Assembly: GCA_937124965.1 (NCBI GenBank)
Contig: CAKZLB010000059.1
Coordinates: forward strand, 95,252 to 159,251
DNA length: 64,000 nt
From: an uncultured Bacteroidota bacterium
GTDB taxonomy: Bacteria > Bacteroidota > Bacteroidia > NS11-12g > UBA9320
Direction of reading: 5' to 3'
Part shown: positions 1 through 9,113 of the stretch, piece after piece
Numbering within the stretch: position 1 is the stretch's first letter
Layout of the letters: each line of letters begins with the position of its first letter
Position numbers and translations under genes: made by a program
The notes under the pieces: model-generated
What the model saw: the letters and a program-made list of their open reading frames with translations, nothing else
Told to the model about the DNA's origin: nothing
The model's database searches: none

Positions 1-26
1 AAACCAGTATAGCTCTTGTTTTTCAT

Positions 27-926
27 TTATAGAACTGACACCTCAGCACATTGAATTACCTGATAATCATCCGGTGTTGGGTCCGGTTTAGAATCAGCTT
101 TTGTTAAAAGAACAACAATGTTGCAGTTTTCTAAATCGTATTTGTTCGGTATCTCAAACTCAACACCTTTTTCAAATACCCTTCCTTCTTCAACCTTATC
201 CGCTAGTTTTATTCCTGATACGTTTGTTATCCCTTGTCTTAGGATGTAATTATGTTCATAATCGTCAATTGGACCATCAGTAGATAATTGTTTGCTAATT
301 ATTTTACTTTCTGTCAAATAGATTGACATATACACAGGTGTTTCGTCTGACTCCAAAAATGTTGAGGTTACGTTTACTAGAAATTTTCTATTCTCTTTTG
401 CAGCAACTTCCAAATCTATAGCGGCCTTTGCTTCTTCTTTTAGCAACTCGTCAACATGTGACTCCCACGTTGTATAGGATAAATATGTCTGGGTTTGGCC
501 ATCAAATACCTTTCGATTTATTCCTCCCGTTGGTAATCCACTAATATTTCCAATATATCTCGTTGTTGCAATTTCAGAAGAAACTACCGTATTAAACGTG
601 TCATTACTTGTACTATAAGGGCTGGTAAGTTGTGGTAATTCCATTATGTGCAGAGTCATTACCACTACTCTACCCTCTGCGTTATTATCCTGAATGTCAT
701 GCGCAATTTTTGCAGCCTTGGGACAATTGTTACACTTTACACCACTAATGTCTTCAATGAGAACATTGTTTTTTATTCCTGAGGGCAAGTCATTTGTGAT
801 GTATGTTGTATCCTTTGCTAACACCACAGGATCCGAAAAGTCGATATTTGGTGGTATTTCTTTACAACCACCGATTAACACTGCTAAGGCAAACAACCAA
901 CTCGAAAAATTAACACCTTTTATCAT
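27..926 (-). CDS. Omp28-like outer membrane lipoprotein
   Basis: The 299-residue protein starts with a hydrophobic signal and a lipobox ending LIGGC at about residue 20, so it is probably a lipoprotein. After it comes a thioredoxin-like stretch with a CNNCP motif near residue 67 and later the GLPTGGINRK region typical of Omp28-related proteins of Bacteroidota. The family is thought to sit in the outer membrane; a redox role is only inferred from the Cys pair. It lies 9 bases downstream of the pseudouridine synthase gene on the same strand. A CAAATTTA on the plus strand just upstream of the ATG (reverse complement TAAATTTG) fits a TAnnTTTG promoter element. Family assignment is fairly sure, function is not. 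Confidence 0.8.
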   Translation of the reverse strand: MIKGVNFSSWLFALAVLIGGCKEIPPNIDFSDPVVLAKDTTYITNDLPSGIKNNVLIEDISGVKCNNCPKAAKIAHDIQDNNAEGRVVVMTLHIMELPQLTSPYSTSNDTFNTVVSSEIATTRYIGNISGLPTGGINRKVFDGQTQTYLSYTTWESHVDELLKEEAKAAIDLEVAAKENRKFLVNVTSTFLESDETPVYMSIYLTESKIISKQLSTDGPIDDYEHNYILRQGITNVSGIKLADKVEEGRVFEKGVEFEIPNKYDLENCNIVVLLTKADSKPDPTPDDYQVIQCAEVSVL

Positions 927-935
927 ATCCCAAAT

Positions 936-1829
936 TTATCGTAATCTAGTCATTCTTTTAAGTTGGCTAACTTCTTTTTCTGTCAAATTTCTCCATTTCC
1001 CCTTAGCTAAACCTTGTTTATCAATGCCTGCATAGATTACCCGATCAAGTTTAACTACTTCATAGCCAAGCGCTTCAAACATACGTCTTACAACTCTGTT
1101 TCGTCCACTATGAATTTGAACGCCAATCTTCCGTGCGTCATCTCTATCAACCAGAGCAATTTTATCTGGCTTCATAAAACCATCAAAAAGCTTGATTCCA
1201 TTTTGCAGTTTATAAAAGTGCTTTTGGTCTATTGGTTTATCCAATTCAACTGAGTAAATCTTTGATACATTACCACTTGGGTGCATTAACGCTTGAGCAA
1301 GCTCTCCATCGTTTGTGAAAATCAAAATTCCTGTTGTATTTCTATCCAACCTACCCACAGGATATACCCTTTCTGCTTCAACATCTTCAATTAAGTCCAT
1401 CACCGTTTTACGTTGTAAAGGGTCGTTAGTTGTGGTAATAAAGTCCTTAGGTTTGTTAAGTAAAACATAAACTTTTTTTGTTGGAGAAATAATTTTCCCA
1501 TCAACAGTTATTTCATCTTCCAATTTTACTTTGTGTCCTAACGTTGTAACTTTCTCCCCATTGACCAAAACCCTACCAGCTGATATTATTTCATCAGCTT
1601 CTCTCCTACTACAAACCCCACCATTACTAATGTATTTATTGAGTCTGATTTCTGTTTTCTCCACTTTGGGAGCTGGTCTTTCTTGGGTAATCTTGCGTAT
1701 TTCTCCTGCTGGTTTTACTATTCTGCGTCTTTTTCTTTTACCTCCGTTTTGACTGTCATTTCTAAAGTCTTCACGGTTGTTGCGAGGATTGGTATTCCCA
1801 TACCTATTTCCATTATTCTCATTATTCAT
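936..1829 (-). CDS. RluB/RsuA-family rRNA pseudouridine synthase
   Basis: Predicted to isomerise a uridine in rRNA to pseudouridine in the cytoplasm. Residues 1-55 are a polar tail rich in Asn, Arg and Gly with a KRKRRR run, probably an RNA-binding extension that is longer than in E. coli RluB. An S4 RNA-binding domain follows (about 60-105). The catalytic domain carries GRLDRNTTGILIFTNDG with the expected catalytic Asp at residue 162. The first ATG is used; a CAAATTTA block just upstream on the plus strand reads TAAATTTG for this gene and suits a TAnnTTTG element. The target site (RluB-, RluE-, RluF- or RsuA-type) cannot be told from sequence alone. Confidence 0.92.
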   Translation of the reverse strand: MNNENNGNRYGNTNPRNNREDFRNDSQNGGKRKRRRIVKPAGEIRKITQERPAPKVEKTEIRLNKYISNGGVCSRREADEIISAGRVLVNGEKVTTLGHKVKLEDEITVDGKIISPTKKVYVLLNKPKDFITTTNDPLQRKTVMDLIEDVEAERVYPVGRLDRNTTGILIFTNDGELAQALMHPSGNVSKIYSVELDKPIDQKHFYKLQNGIKLFDGFMKPDKIALVDRDDARKIGVQIHSGRNRVVRRMFEALGYEVVKLDRVIYAGIDKQGLAKGKWRNLTEKEVSQLKRMTRLR

Positions 1830-1975
1830 GGTGCAAATTTACTGTTAAACTTATGAGGAGACCCAATACAATTCGTAAAAGTGTCTTATCAATAGATCAA
1901 ATTTCCCCCATATATTGTATGCAACGTGTCAAGAGTATACTTGGGGCGTCTTAATATATTGATTTTCACAACATA

Positions 1976-3712
1976 ATGTTTGTACCTTCGTTGTTTATAG
2001 TTGTGAAGCATCTTACATCATATTGTATTCTAATTTTATTTGCTGTAATCAATTCGAGTGATTCCAATGCTATTACATCTGCTCCAAACTTAATAAGAGC
2101 ATGTTTGGATATTAATGATAGCACTGTAACAATAGACTATTCGAGTATTACTGATGCATGTGGTTCTTTTAATGAGCATCATGTATATGGTTCTGAAACA
2201 AGTACCAATTATCGATTACTACATACTGAAACCTCGTTTAATTCAACTACCACAAAATTTAAACTACCTAACGCAAATGGAACGTGGTCATTCTTTTTTG
2301 AAACCAGGTACAAGTGTAATGGAGTTGATACAGCAAAATCAAATATAATTTATATTGATAATCGTCGTCCTGACGATATTGAAATAGACTCTGTTAGCAT
2401 AGATTACAAAACACAACAAGCCATAGTTGGTTGGACTGCAAACAGTAGTTCAGACACCAAAGGATATCGAGTTTATACCTTGTCTAATGGTATAAGTAGT
2501 TTTGTCGGAGACACGCAATCATTACATTATCTTGTTGAAAATCAATCAATAAATAAATTTAGTCAATTTCGCATCGCTGCATTTGATAGCTGCAATCTAT
2601 TTTCACGGATATCTAATCCGCATAAAGCTATTAGTCTCTCCACAACTTTGGATACTTGCACCAAAACCGCTCAACTTACATGGACGCCATACGTGGGTTG
2701 GCAGACCGATGAGCAAAGAATATTGTATTCAACAAATCAAAGCACGTTCACTTCGGTTCCAGTATTGACATCAGATCAAAGTTTTGCTCTATCGAACATC
2801 TCATTAGGTGATAGTGTGTGTTTTCTTATTCAATCGAAAAACTTAAGTGGTTCTATTGAAAGGTCATCAACTTCCAATGCTTCATGTATTAAACTTAAAA
2901 AACCAGTATATCCTAAGGAAACTTACTTGTCAAATGTTTCTGTTTCTTCACCTACAGAAATTTCCATAGAGTCATATGTTGATAATTATGGAAATGCCGA
3001 TAGTATATCTCTTTATCGTGGAACCGGTGCAAGTTCGACAAAAATTGGATCTCATAAATTATTACAAGGTGCTAATCTCTACGAATGGAATGATAATAAC
3101 GTAAATACAAATAACTCTAGCGAAACATACTTTGTTCGTACATTTGCCCCTTGTTTAGGCGGCATTACCTCTTCATTAAATAGTAACACAATTCTACTCA
3201 AAATTGATAATGAGATGTTAACTTGGAACGATTATATAAACTGGAGCGGTGGTGTACTGCATTATGATATTATGGGTTACGATGGTTCCACGTGGAACAT
3301 ATTAAATACTCAATTAGAAACCAGCTATAATACTGTTGACACAACTATTCAATGTTATAAAGTAGTAGCAAAAGAACGAACTAACAAATTTGGGTTCAGT
3401 CGTTCGAGTATGAGCAATGAAGTTTGTGTTAAAAGAGAACCAATATTCTATATTCCTAACACTCTGAATCCACTAAGCCACAACCATACATTACGTGTAA
3501 TTGGGCCAACTATAGATGTTGACAGATCGACAATGATTGTATTTAATCGCTGGGGAGAACAAATATTTCAAACAAACAACATCAAAGAAGGATGGACCGT
3601 AGCTGCTGATAGAGTGTTTATACCAATGGGAATCTATTTCTATGATGTATCAATATTTGATTTAGTTGGCAATCGGCATAGAATATCTGGAAGTGTAAGA
3701 GTAATTAGATGA
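1976..3712 (+). CDS. Secreted surface protein with T9SS type B (CHU_C/gliding-associated) C-terminal domain
   Basis: A 578-residue exported protein. The N-terminus is a hydrophobic signal (about residues 1-30). The middle consists of repeated beta-sandwich-like blocks with WT/YRVY motifs resembling fibronectin type III domains. The last 85 or so residues contain PNTLNP, VFNRWGEQIF and a final beta-strand region (GIYFYDV, GSVRVIR), which is the gliding motility-associated C-terminal domain used as a type B signal by the type IX secretion system. It is first in an overlapping operon: its TGA overlaps the ATG of ybeY by 4 bases. The protein is probably secreted or surface-attached; its ligand or function is unknown. 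Confidence 0.85.
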   Translation: MFVPSLFIVVKHLTSYCILILFAVINSSDSNAITSAPNLIRACLDINDSTVTIDYSSITDACGSFNEHHVYGSETSTNYRLLHTETSFNSTTTKFKLPNANGTWSFFFETRYKCNGVDTAKSNIIYIDNRRPDDIEIDSVSIDYKTQQAIVGWTANSSSDTKGYRVYTLSNGISSFVGDTQSLHYLVENQSINKFSQFRIAAFDSCNLFSRISNPHKAISLSTTLDTCTKTAQLTWTPYVGWQTDEQRILYSTNQSTFTSVPVLTSDQSFALSNISLGDSVCFLIQSKNLSGSIERSSTSNASCIKLKKPVYPKETYLSNVSVSSPTEISIESYVDNYGNADSISLYRGTGASSTKIGSHKLLQGANLYEWNDNNVNTNNSSETYFVRTFAPCLGGITSSLNSNTILLKIDNEMLTWNDYINWSGGVLHYDIMGYDGSTWNILNTQLETSYNTVDTTIQCYKVVAKERTNKFGFSRSSMSNEVCVKREPIFYIPNTLNPLSHNHTLRVIGPTIDVDRSTMIVFNRWGEQIFQTNNIKEGWTVAADRVFIPMGIYFYDVSIFDLVGNRHRISGSVRVIR

Positions 3713-4155
3713 TACAGTATAGTTGGTATAATATCAAGAAGCCTGCTTTTTTTAACTCCATTACTTCTTGGTTAGAGTTATGTGTTTCTCAACTCTTTAC
3801 ATCTGTTAACAACGTGCATTATATTTTTTGTGATGATAACTATATTCTCACCATCAACCGAGAACAACTTGATCATGATTACTTTACAGACATAATTACA
3901 TTCGATTATAGGGAAGACGAATCAGAACCATTGGAATGCGAAATATTTGTGAGTATTGACACTGTAAGGGATAATTCATTTATCTATGAAACATCATTCC
4001 AGGAAGAACTTATGCGCGTTGTAGTGCATGGTTTACTACATATGTGTGGGTACAACGATTCTACAGATTCTGAAAAATCTATCATGCGTACAGAAGAAAA
4101 TAAATTGATAAGTCTATATAATAGTTCCACGTGGAACAACAATATTAATGAATAA
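3709..4155 (+). CDS. ybeY: Endoribonuclease YbeY (rRNA maturation)
   Basis: YbeY is a metal-dependent RNase acting in 16S rRNA 3' maturation and ribosome quality control. The 148-residue length fits the family. TDIITFDY (about 60-67) corresponds to the conserved TDVLTF block. The metal site reads HGLLHMCGYND: His107 and His111 are present, but the third ligand of the usual H-x3-H-x5-H motif is Asp117. From memory Asp here is common in Bacteroidota YbeY, so I do not treat it as inactivating. The gene overlaps the upstream gene by 4 bases and mnmG by 8 bases, implying translational coupling. Confidence 0.93.
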   Translation: MIQYSWYNIKKPAFFNSITSWLELCVSQLFTSVNNVHYIFCDDNYILTINREQLDHDYFTDIITFDYREDESEPLECEIFVSIDTVRDNSFIYETSFQEELMRVVVHGLLHMCGYNDSTDSEKSIMRTEENKLISLYNSSTWNNNINE

Positions 4156-6007
4156 TACATATGATCTAATTGTAGTTGGTGCTGGACATGCTGGTTGTGA
4201 AGCAGCGCATGCAGCTGCAATGCTAGGCAGCAAAGTGTTGTTGATTACAATGAATATGGAAGCTATTGCAAAAATGTCATGTAATCCTGCAATGGGCGGA
4301 GTAGCGAAAGGACAAATCGTTCGTGAAATTGATGCACTTGGTGGTATGAGCGGAATAATATCTGACAAATCTGCTATTCAGTTTCGAATGTTAAACCGAT
4401 CTAAGGGCGCAGCAATGTGGAGTCCTAGAACACAAAACGATAGAATAATGTTTTCCAACCTTTGGAGGGAAGCGTTAGAAGAAAACCAAAATGTGTCAAT
4501 GTTCCAAGATATGGTTTCATCGTTACTTATAAAAAACAACAAACTGACAGGTGTTGTGACAGCAATGGGATTTACATTCCACGCAAAATCAGTAGTACTT
4601 ACAAGTGGTACATTTATGAACGGTTTAATTCATATTGGCCGTAATCAATTTGGTGGTGGACGAATGGCAGAAAAAGCCTCTACCGGCATCACTGAACAAC
4701 TTGTGTCTTTAGGTTTTGAATCTGGCCGTATGAAAACTGGAACACCTCCTCGTGTTGATGGACGTACGTTGGATTATTCCGTAATGGAGGAACAAAAAGG
4801 AGATGAACAACCTTCATCCTTCTCATTTCAACCTACTACAATATTAAAAGAACAAAGGAGCTGTCATATCACATATACAAACCCAGCTGTTCACGAAACT
4901 TTACAAAAGGGTTTCTTAGATAGTCCCATGTTTAATGGAACAATTAATAGTATAGGTCCTCGGTACTGTCCAAGTATAGAAGACAAAATCAATCGTTTTG
5001 CCGAAAGAGATCGTCATCAAATATTTGTTGAACCCGAAGGTTGGAATACCGTAGAAATCTATGTTAATGGTTTCTCCACTTCCTTACCCGCAGAAATACA
5101 AATAGAAGCAATGCAGTTAATTCCTGGTTTTAAAAATGCTAAAATATTTCGTCCTGGTTACGCTATTGAGTACGACTTTTTTCCTCCTACTCAACTTAAA
5201 ATAAATCTTGAGACCAAGCTAATTGATAATCTATTCTTTGCAGGACAAATAAATGGAACCACAGGTTATGAAGAAGCTGGATGCCAAGGTTTAATGGCGG
5301 GAATCAATGCACATCTAAAAATAAATGGTTCCGAGCCGTTCGTTTTAAGTCGTTCTGAAGCATACATAGGTGTTCTAATCGATGACCTTATTAATAAAGG
5401 CACCAAAGAACCATACAGAATGTTTACATCTCGTGCAGAATACAGAATTCTCCTAAGACAAGACAATGCGGATTTAAGACTAACCGAAAAAGCACATGCA
5501 CTAGGGTTAGCTTCACAAGAAAGGTTAAATAGATTAATAACAAAACAAACAGAACTAAATTCACTAAAGTCCTATATAGAAGAAACTAGTATTCCTCCTG
5601 AAGAAATAAATCCTATTCTCGTAGAAAAAGGTACCAACACGGTTGATCAAAAATATAAATTCAAAAAACTACTCTCTAGACCACAATTACACATAGAAGA
5701 TTTTGAAACTGTTAAAACAGTTTCTTCATTCTTAAAAAAACACGATCAACTCGTAAAAGAACAAGTAGAAATACTAATTAAGTATCATAACTATATTCAA
5801 AAAGAAAAAGAAATGGCCGACAAACTCACAAAGTTTGATAAGCTTACAATTAAACCCAACTTTGACTATTCAATTCTGTCTTCTTTATCTGCAGAGGCAC
5901 AAGAAAAACTTTCTACTATAAAACCAACAACCATTGGACAAGCCAGCAGAATTAGTGGTGTTAGTCCTTCAGACATTTCTGTATTATTAGTTTACTTCGG
6001 ACGATGA
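4148..6007 (+). CDS. mnmG: tRNA uridine-5-carboxymethylaminomethyl modification enzyme MnmG (GidA)
   Basis: MnmG works with MnmE to install the carboxymethylaminomethyl group on U34 of certain tRNAs, using FAD, NADH and methylene-THF. The 619-residue length is normal. The FAD-binding GAGHAGCEAA lies at residues 11-20, followed by MSCNPAMGG and the family blocks MKTGTPPRVDGRT and GYEEAGCQGLMAG. The helical C-terminal domain that contacts MnmE and tRNA is complete. The start ATG lies inside the end of ybeY and the stop overlaps the next ATG. Downstream, after one further gene, is an AT-rich gap with DnaA boxes; mnmG is a classic neighbour of bacterial replication origins. Confidence 0.97.
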   Translation: MNNTYDLIVVGAGHAGCEAAHAAAMLGSKVLLITMNMEAIAKMSCNPAMGGVAKGQIVREIDALGGMSGIISDKSAIQFRMLNRSKGAAMWSPRTQNDRIMFSNLWREALEENQNVSMFQDMVSSLLIKNNKLTGVVTAMGFTFHAKSVVLTSGTFMNGLIHIGRNQFGGGRMAEKASTGITEQLVSLGFESGRMKTGTPPRVDGRTLDYSVMEEQKGDEQPSSFSFQPTTILKEQRSCHITYTNPAVHETLQKGFLDSPMFNGTINSIGPRYCPSIEDKINRFAERDRHQIFVEPEGWNTVEIYVNGFSTSLPAEIQIEAMQLIPGFKNAKIFRPGYAIEYDFFPPTQLKINLETKLIDNLFFAGQINGTTGYEEAGCQGLMAGINAHLKINGSEPFVLSRSEAYIGVLIDDLINKGTKEPYRMFTSRAEYRILLRQDNADLRLTEKAHALGLASQERLNRLITKQTELNSLKSYIEETSIPPEEINPILVEKGTNTVDQKYKFKKLLSRPQLHIEDFETVKTVSSFLKKHDQLVKEQVEILIKYHNYIQKEKEMADKLTKFDKLTIKPNFDYSILSSLSAEAQEKLSTIKPTTIGQASRISGVSPSDISVLLVYFGR

Positions 6008-7596
6008 AATATTACCTAGCCTATCTAATACTATTGTTACTTTCCTCATGTGCTTCAATTGACTTACCTCCTGGTGGTGATAAAGATATTTTGGCACCTG
6101 TCATATTAGAATCTACACCTAGTTCAGAACAAACACTATTTACAGGAAACACTATACGAATTGTATTTGATGAATACTTTTCTCTTAATAATTTTAACAC
6201 CAATCTTCTAGTTTCTCCACCTTTAAATGTTCCTCCTAAAACAAAAATAAAAGGCAAGACTCTGTATCTAAATCTTCAGGAAGAATTATTGCCAAACGTT
6301 ACCTATCAATTCTATTTCGGTGAAGGAATTGTAGATTTAAATGAAGGTAATAAAACCAAAGACTTACGTTTGGTATTTTCTACTGGTCCATCTTTAGATA
6401 CAAACGTTGTTTCAGGATATACTCTTGATGCTTTTACAAAAGAAACTTTAGGTGATATTAAACTTCTGCTTTACAAGGAATATCAAGATAGTCAATTGTT
6501 GAATGGTCAACCATATTATATTACAAAATCTGACAAAAACGGATCGTTTACTTTTAATAATATCAGTGATAAAGATTTCTTTCTTTATGCAATAGACGAT
6601 CAAAACAATAACAACAAATTAGATATAGATGAATCTTTCGCTGTTTGTGATACAATTATTAACCATAAGAGTAAAGCACCCTCCCTCATGCTTTCCAAAC
6701 AAATCCAAACAAAAACTTTACAACTCTCTCGGTTAGAGCAGCCCATTATTGGTCAATATAAATGTGTATTTAATCAACCGCTAAAACTTTCAAACGTACT
6801 ATTAAAATCCACTTCATTACAACCTAGTAGTAAAACAGGGAAGGTTTTATGGCACTTTGGTAAAACCTCTGATACTTTATTTTTCTATGATACTAATAAA
6901 CAAACAAATGATTCAATTTACACATTGATACATAACAAGGACACCATAGACATCAATTTAAAAAATGCAAAAACCAATCCTATAGAATTTATCTCAAAAA
7001 TTGATATACCCCAAATTACACCAACTCTACCGATAACCATTAATGTTAATTATGCGGTTGAAAAGACCAATTCAACATTAATACGATTAACTGATCTTAC
7101 TGATTCTGCTGTTATAGCTATAGACAGCATTACTATAGATCAATTAAACAAAATTAAGATAGCTTCAGAAATAAAAGAAGGACACAATTATGAATTTGTT
7201 TTTTACAAAGGCTCCGTAACATATATTAATGGAAAAACCAATATATCTGATACGATTAAACAACAAGTCATTCAAAAAACTGAAACAGGAGAAATAGAAC
7301 TAAAAGTATTATTCTCTTCTGATAGCTCACCAAGAAAAACTATTATCCTGGTCATAGAAGGAAAGAATAATAGATTAGATAATATTGTTTGCACTTCCGA
7401 TACTTTAATAACTAAAACATTTCTAAAACCAGACAAATATTCCGTTTATGCTTTTGAAGATTTAGATGAAAACGATGAGTGGACGCCAGCCAATTATTTA
7501 AAAAAAATAGAACCAGAGCCTATTTGGAGGCTAAAATCACCTATAGATGTAAGAAAAAATTGGAGTAACAAAAATATAGAACTAAAAATTAATTAA
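6004..7596 (+). CDS. Ig-like domain lipoprotein
   Basis: A 530-residue protein with a short signal and lipobox (LLLSSC, Cys at about 16), then the LPPGGDKD...P.....TPS block and an N-terminal Ig-like domain (roughly 30-125; BIG_5-like, with IVFDEYF). The rest is beta-rich with a carboxypeptidase-regulatory-like segment (GSFTFNNISDKDFFLYAIDD) that usually serves as a structural module. It is common in Bacteroidota as a cell-envelope lipoprotein of unknown role. Its ATG overlaps the mnmG stop by 4 bases, so it is the fourth gene of the operon. On the coding strand C exceeds G in the rows counted, unlike the plus-strand genes to the right. Confidence 0.8.
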   Translation: MKYYLAYLILLLLSSCASIDLPPGGDKDILAPVILESTPSSEQTLFTGNTIRIVFDEYFSLNNFNTNLLVSPPLNVPPKTKIKGKTLYLNLQEELLPNVTYQFYFGEGIVDLNEGNKTKDLRLVFSTGPSLDTNVVSGYTLDAFTKETLGDIKLLLYKEYQDSQLLNGQPYYITKSDKNGSFTFNNISDKDFFLYAIDDQNNNNKLDIDESFAVCDTIINHKSKAPSLMLSKQIQTKTLQLSRLEQPIIGQYKCVFNQPLKLSNVLLKSTSLQPSSKTGKVLWHFGKTSDTLFFYDTNKQTNDSIYTLIHNKDTIDINLKNAKTNPIEFISKIDIPQITPTLPITINVNYAVEKTNSTLIRLTDLTDSAVIAIDSITIDQLNKIKIASEIKEGHNYEFVFYKGSVTYINGKTNISDTIKQQVIQKTETGEIELKVLFSSDSSPRKTIILVIEGKNNRLDNIVCTSDTLITKTFLKPDKYSVYAFEDLDENDEWTPANYLKKIEPEPIWRLKSPIDVRKNWSNKNIELKIN

Positions 7597-7855
7597 AGTA
7601 CTGATAATCAATTATTTAAAAAATATTTAAAATGTTAGTATTCTGTTCTTTTTATGTTGATAAACCAAACTAACAAAAAAAAAATTAGGCATTGGTTCAT
7701 AACAGTCAATTTACCAAAAGTTAACCCAAGCAATTTGCACATAAATTGTGAGAAACACTTTTCAACATATTTTAACTATACCTTTTTTATATCAACACAA
7801 AACAAAAAGACACCATTAAAATAAAGAGACATAAGAAAATAAAATTCATATACCT

Positions 7856-7864
7856 TGTGAATAA
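7856..7864 (-). promoter_or_regulatory. DnaA box (perfect TTATTCACA)
   Basis: The minus strand reads TTATTCACA, an exact match to the TTATNCACA consensus bound by DnaA. It is 27 bases from a second perfect box in the opposite orientation. Confidence 0.6.
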
Positions 7865-7891
7865 AAAAACATAGTTTTAAAAAAGATTTGC

Positions 7892-7900
7892 TTATCCACA
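7892..7900 (+). promoter_or_regulatory. DnaA box (perfect TTATCCACA)
   Basis: Exact match to the strongest DnaA-box sequence. A degenerate copy, AAATCCACA, follows at once and shares one base with it, giving a small cluster within the AT-rich gap ahead of pheS. Confidence 0.6.
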
Positions 7901-7999
7901 AATCCACAGCACTAATAAAGAAATAAGAATTTAAATAATTAAGTATAATACTTATAGAAGTGTGTTAAAAGGTTCATCAAACAAATAAATTTTCTGAAG

Positions 8000-8007
8000 T
8001 ACTTTTG
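8000..8007 (+). promoter_or_regulatory. Bacteroidota -7 element (TACTTTTG) ahead of pheS
   Basis: TACTTTTG matches the TAnnTTTG -7 consensus of Bacteroidota sigma-A. It ends 5 bases before the pheS ATG, so transcription would begin at or close to the start codon, giving an almost leaderless mRNA. No TTG is found at the expected -33 distance, so the call is tentative. Confidence 0.4.
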
Positions 8008-8012
8008 CCTCG

Positions 8013-9026
8013 ATGAAGGAGCAGATAAAAAAAGTTTTGAAAGAGATTGAGGATTTTGAAATCTTAACAGAAGAGAACTTAGAAAATTTTAGAAAAAACT
8101 TTTTATCAAAAAAGGGAGCAATTGGAGAGTTGCTTGAAAACTTCAAAAAGTTAGAAAAAGAGGAAAAGAAAATTTTTGGTGCTGATTTAAACAGTTTAAA
8201 AAAACAAGCAGAAGAAAAGTTTGGAGTAAAAAAAGATTCTTTAGTAAGTGGACAAGAAGAAAAAAATGATTTGGATTTAAGCCTACCCGGACAAAGAATG
8301 CCACAAGGGTCAAGACATCCATTATCAATTGTACAAAACACAATGATAAATATTTTTAAAGAAATGGGTTTTTCTTTATCTGTGGGGCCAGAAATTGAAG
8401 ATGACTGGCATAATTTTTCTGCATTAAACTTTCCAGAGAATCATCCTGCAAGAGATATGCAGGACACATTTTTTATTGAAAAAGATATTTCTCTACGTAC
8501 TCATACTTCTTCGGTTCAGGTAAGAGTAATGGAAGAAAATGAACCACCTATAAGAACAATATCCCCAGGGCGTGTGTATAGAAACGAAGCAATAAGTGCA
8601 CGATCAAATAGTTTCTTTCATCAAATTGAAGGTCTATATATTGATAAAGGAGTATCATTTGCAGACCTTAAACAAACCTTATTTCATTTTGTACAAAGAT
8701 TTTTTGGAGAAAAAACAGAGGTTCGTTTTAGACCAAGTTATTTTCCTTTTACAGAGCCGAGTGCAGAGATGGATATTTACTTAGGAACAGGGACAGAAGA
8801 GGATTATAGATTAACCAAGGGTACAGGATGGCTAGAAATATTAGGCTGCGGTATGGTAGATGTTAATGTTTTGGAGAATTGCGGTATTGATCCAAAAGTA
8901 TTTAGTGGTTTTGCTTTTGGTATGGGAATAGAAAGAATAACAATGTTCCAATATGGTGTGAAAGATATTAGGACTTTATTTGAAAATGATAAAAGGTTTT
9001 TAGATCAATTTAAAACACTAACATAA
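8013..9026 (+). CDS. pheS: Phenylalanine--tRNA ligase alpha subunit
   Basis: PheS is the catalytic subunit of the alpha2-beta2 phenylalanyl-tRNA synthetase. The 337-residue protein has the N-terminal coiled-coil (about 1-90, very Lys/Glu-rich) that binds tRNA. A class II core follows: LPGQRMPQGSRHPL, the motif 2 region RVYRNEAISARSNSFFHQIEG and the C-terminal GFAFGMGIERI. The beta subunit gene pheT is not in this window. The chosen ATG gives the usual N-terminus and sits just behind a TACTTTTG element. The coding strand is strongly purine-rich, in contrast with genes to the left of the gap. Confidence 0.97.
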   Translation: MKEQIKKVLKEIEDFEILTEENLENFRKNFLSKKGAIGELLENFKKLEKEEKKIFGADLNSLKKQAEEKFGVKKDSLVSGQEEKNDLDLSLPGQRMPQGSRHPLSIVQNTMINIFKEMGFSLSVGPEIEDDWHNFSALNFPENHPARDMQDTFFIEKDISLRTHTSSVQVRVMEENEPPIRTISPGRVYRNEAISARSNSFFHQIEGLYIDKGVSFADLKQTLFHFVQRFFGEKTEVRFRPSYFPFTEPSAEMDIYLGTGTEEDYRLTKGTGWLEILGCGMVDVNVLENCGIDPKVFSGFAFGMGIERITMFQYGVKDIRTLFENDKRFLDQFKTLT

Positions 9027-9032
9027 AAATTA

Positions 9033-9107
9033 CGGGATGTAGCTTAGTCCGGTTAAAGTGCTCGTCTGGGGGGCGAGAGATCGGAGGTTCAAATCCTCTC
9101 ATCCCGA
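9033..9107 (+). tRNA. tRNA-Pro (anticodon GGG)
   Basis: The cloverleaf can be folded by eye. The 7-bp acceptor is CGGGATG with CATCCCG, the anticodon stem CTCGT with GCGAG, the loop CTGGGGG with anticodon GGG at 9068-9070, the T arm GGAGG-TTCAAAT-CCTCT, and the discriminator base A. The first base C1 paired with G72 is typical of bacterial tRNA-Pro. CCA is not encoded. The gene lies 6 bases after pheS and 6 bases before the next ATG, so it may be transcribed with them. Confidence 0.95.
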
Positions 9108-9113
9108 CTAAAA

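Larger units (their letters stand above)
7597..8012. other. Candidate chromosomal replication origin (oriC) in AT-rich gap
   Basis: This 416-base gap has no credible gene. It contains two perfect 9-base DnaA boxes of the TTATNCACA type: TTATTCACA on the minus strand at 7856-7864 and TTATCCACA on the plus strand at 7892-7900. A 7/9 match (AAATCCACA) overlaps it at 7900-7908, and another (TGTGAGAAA) is at 7747-7755. The left half is very AT-rich and could unwind. Plus-strand genes to the left show C above G and those to the right G above C in the rows I counted. mnmG lies nearby. The function is inferred; a cumulative GC skew of the whole chromosome would decide. Confidence 0.55.

Noticed and set aside
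3709..4155. YbeY inactivated by loss of the third His
   Set aside because: The Asp at this position is, as I remember, common in Bacteroidota YbeY and the rest of the protein is intact.
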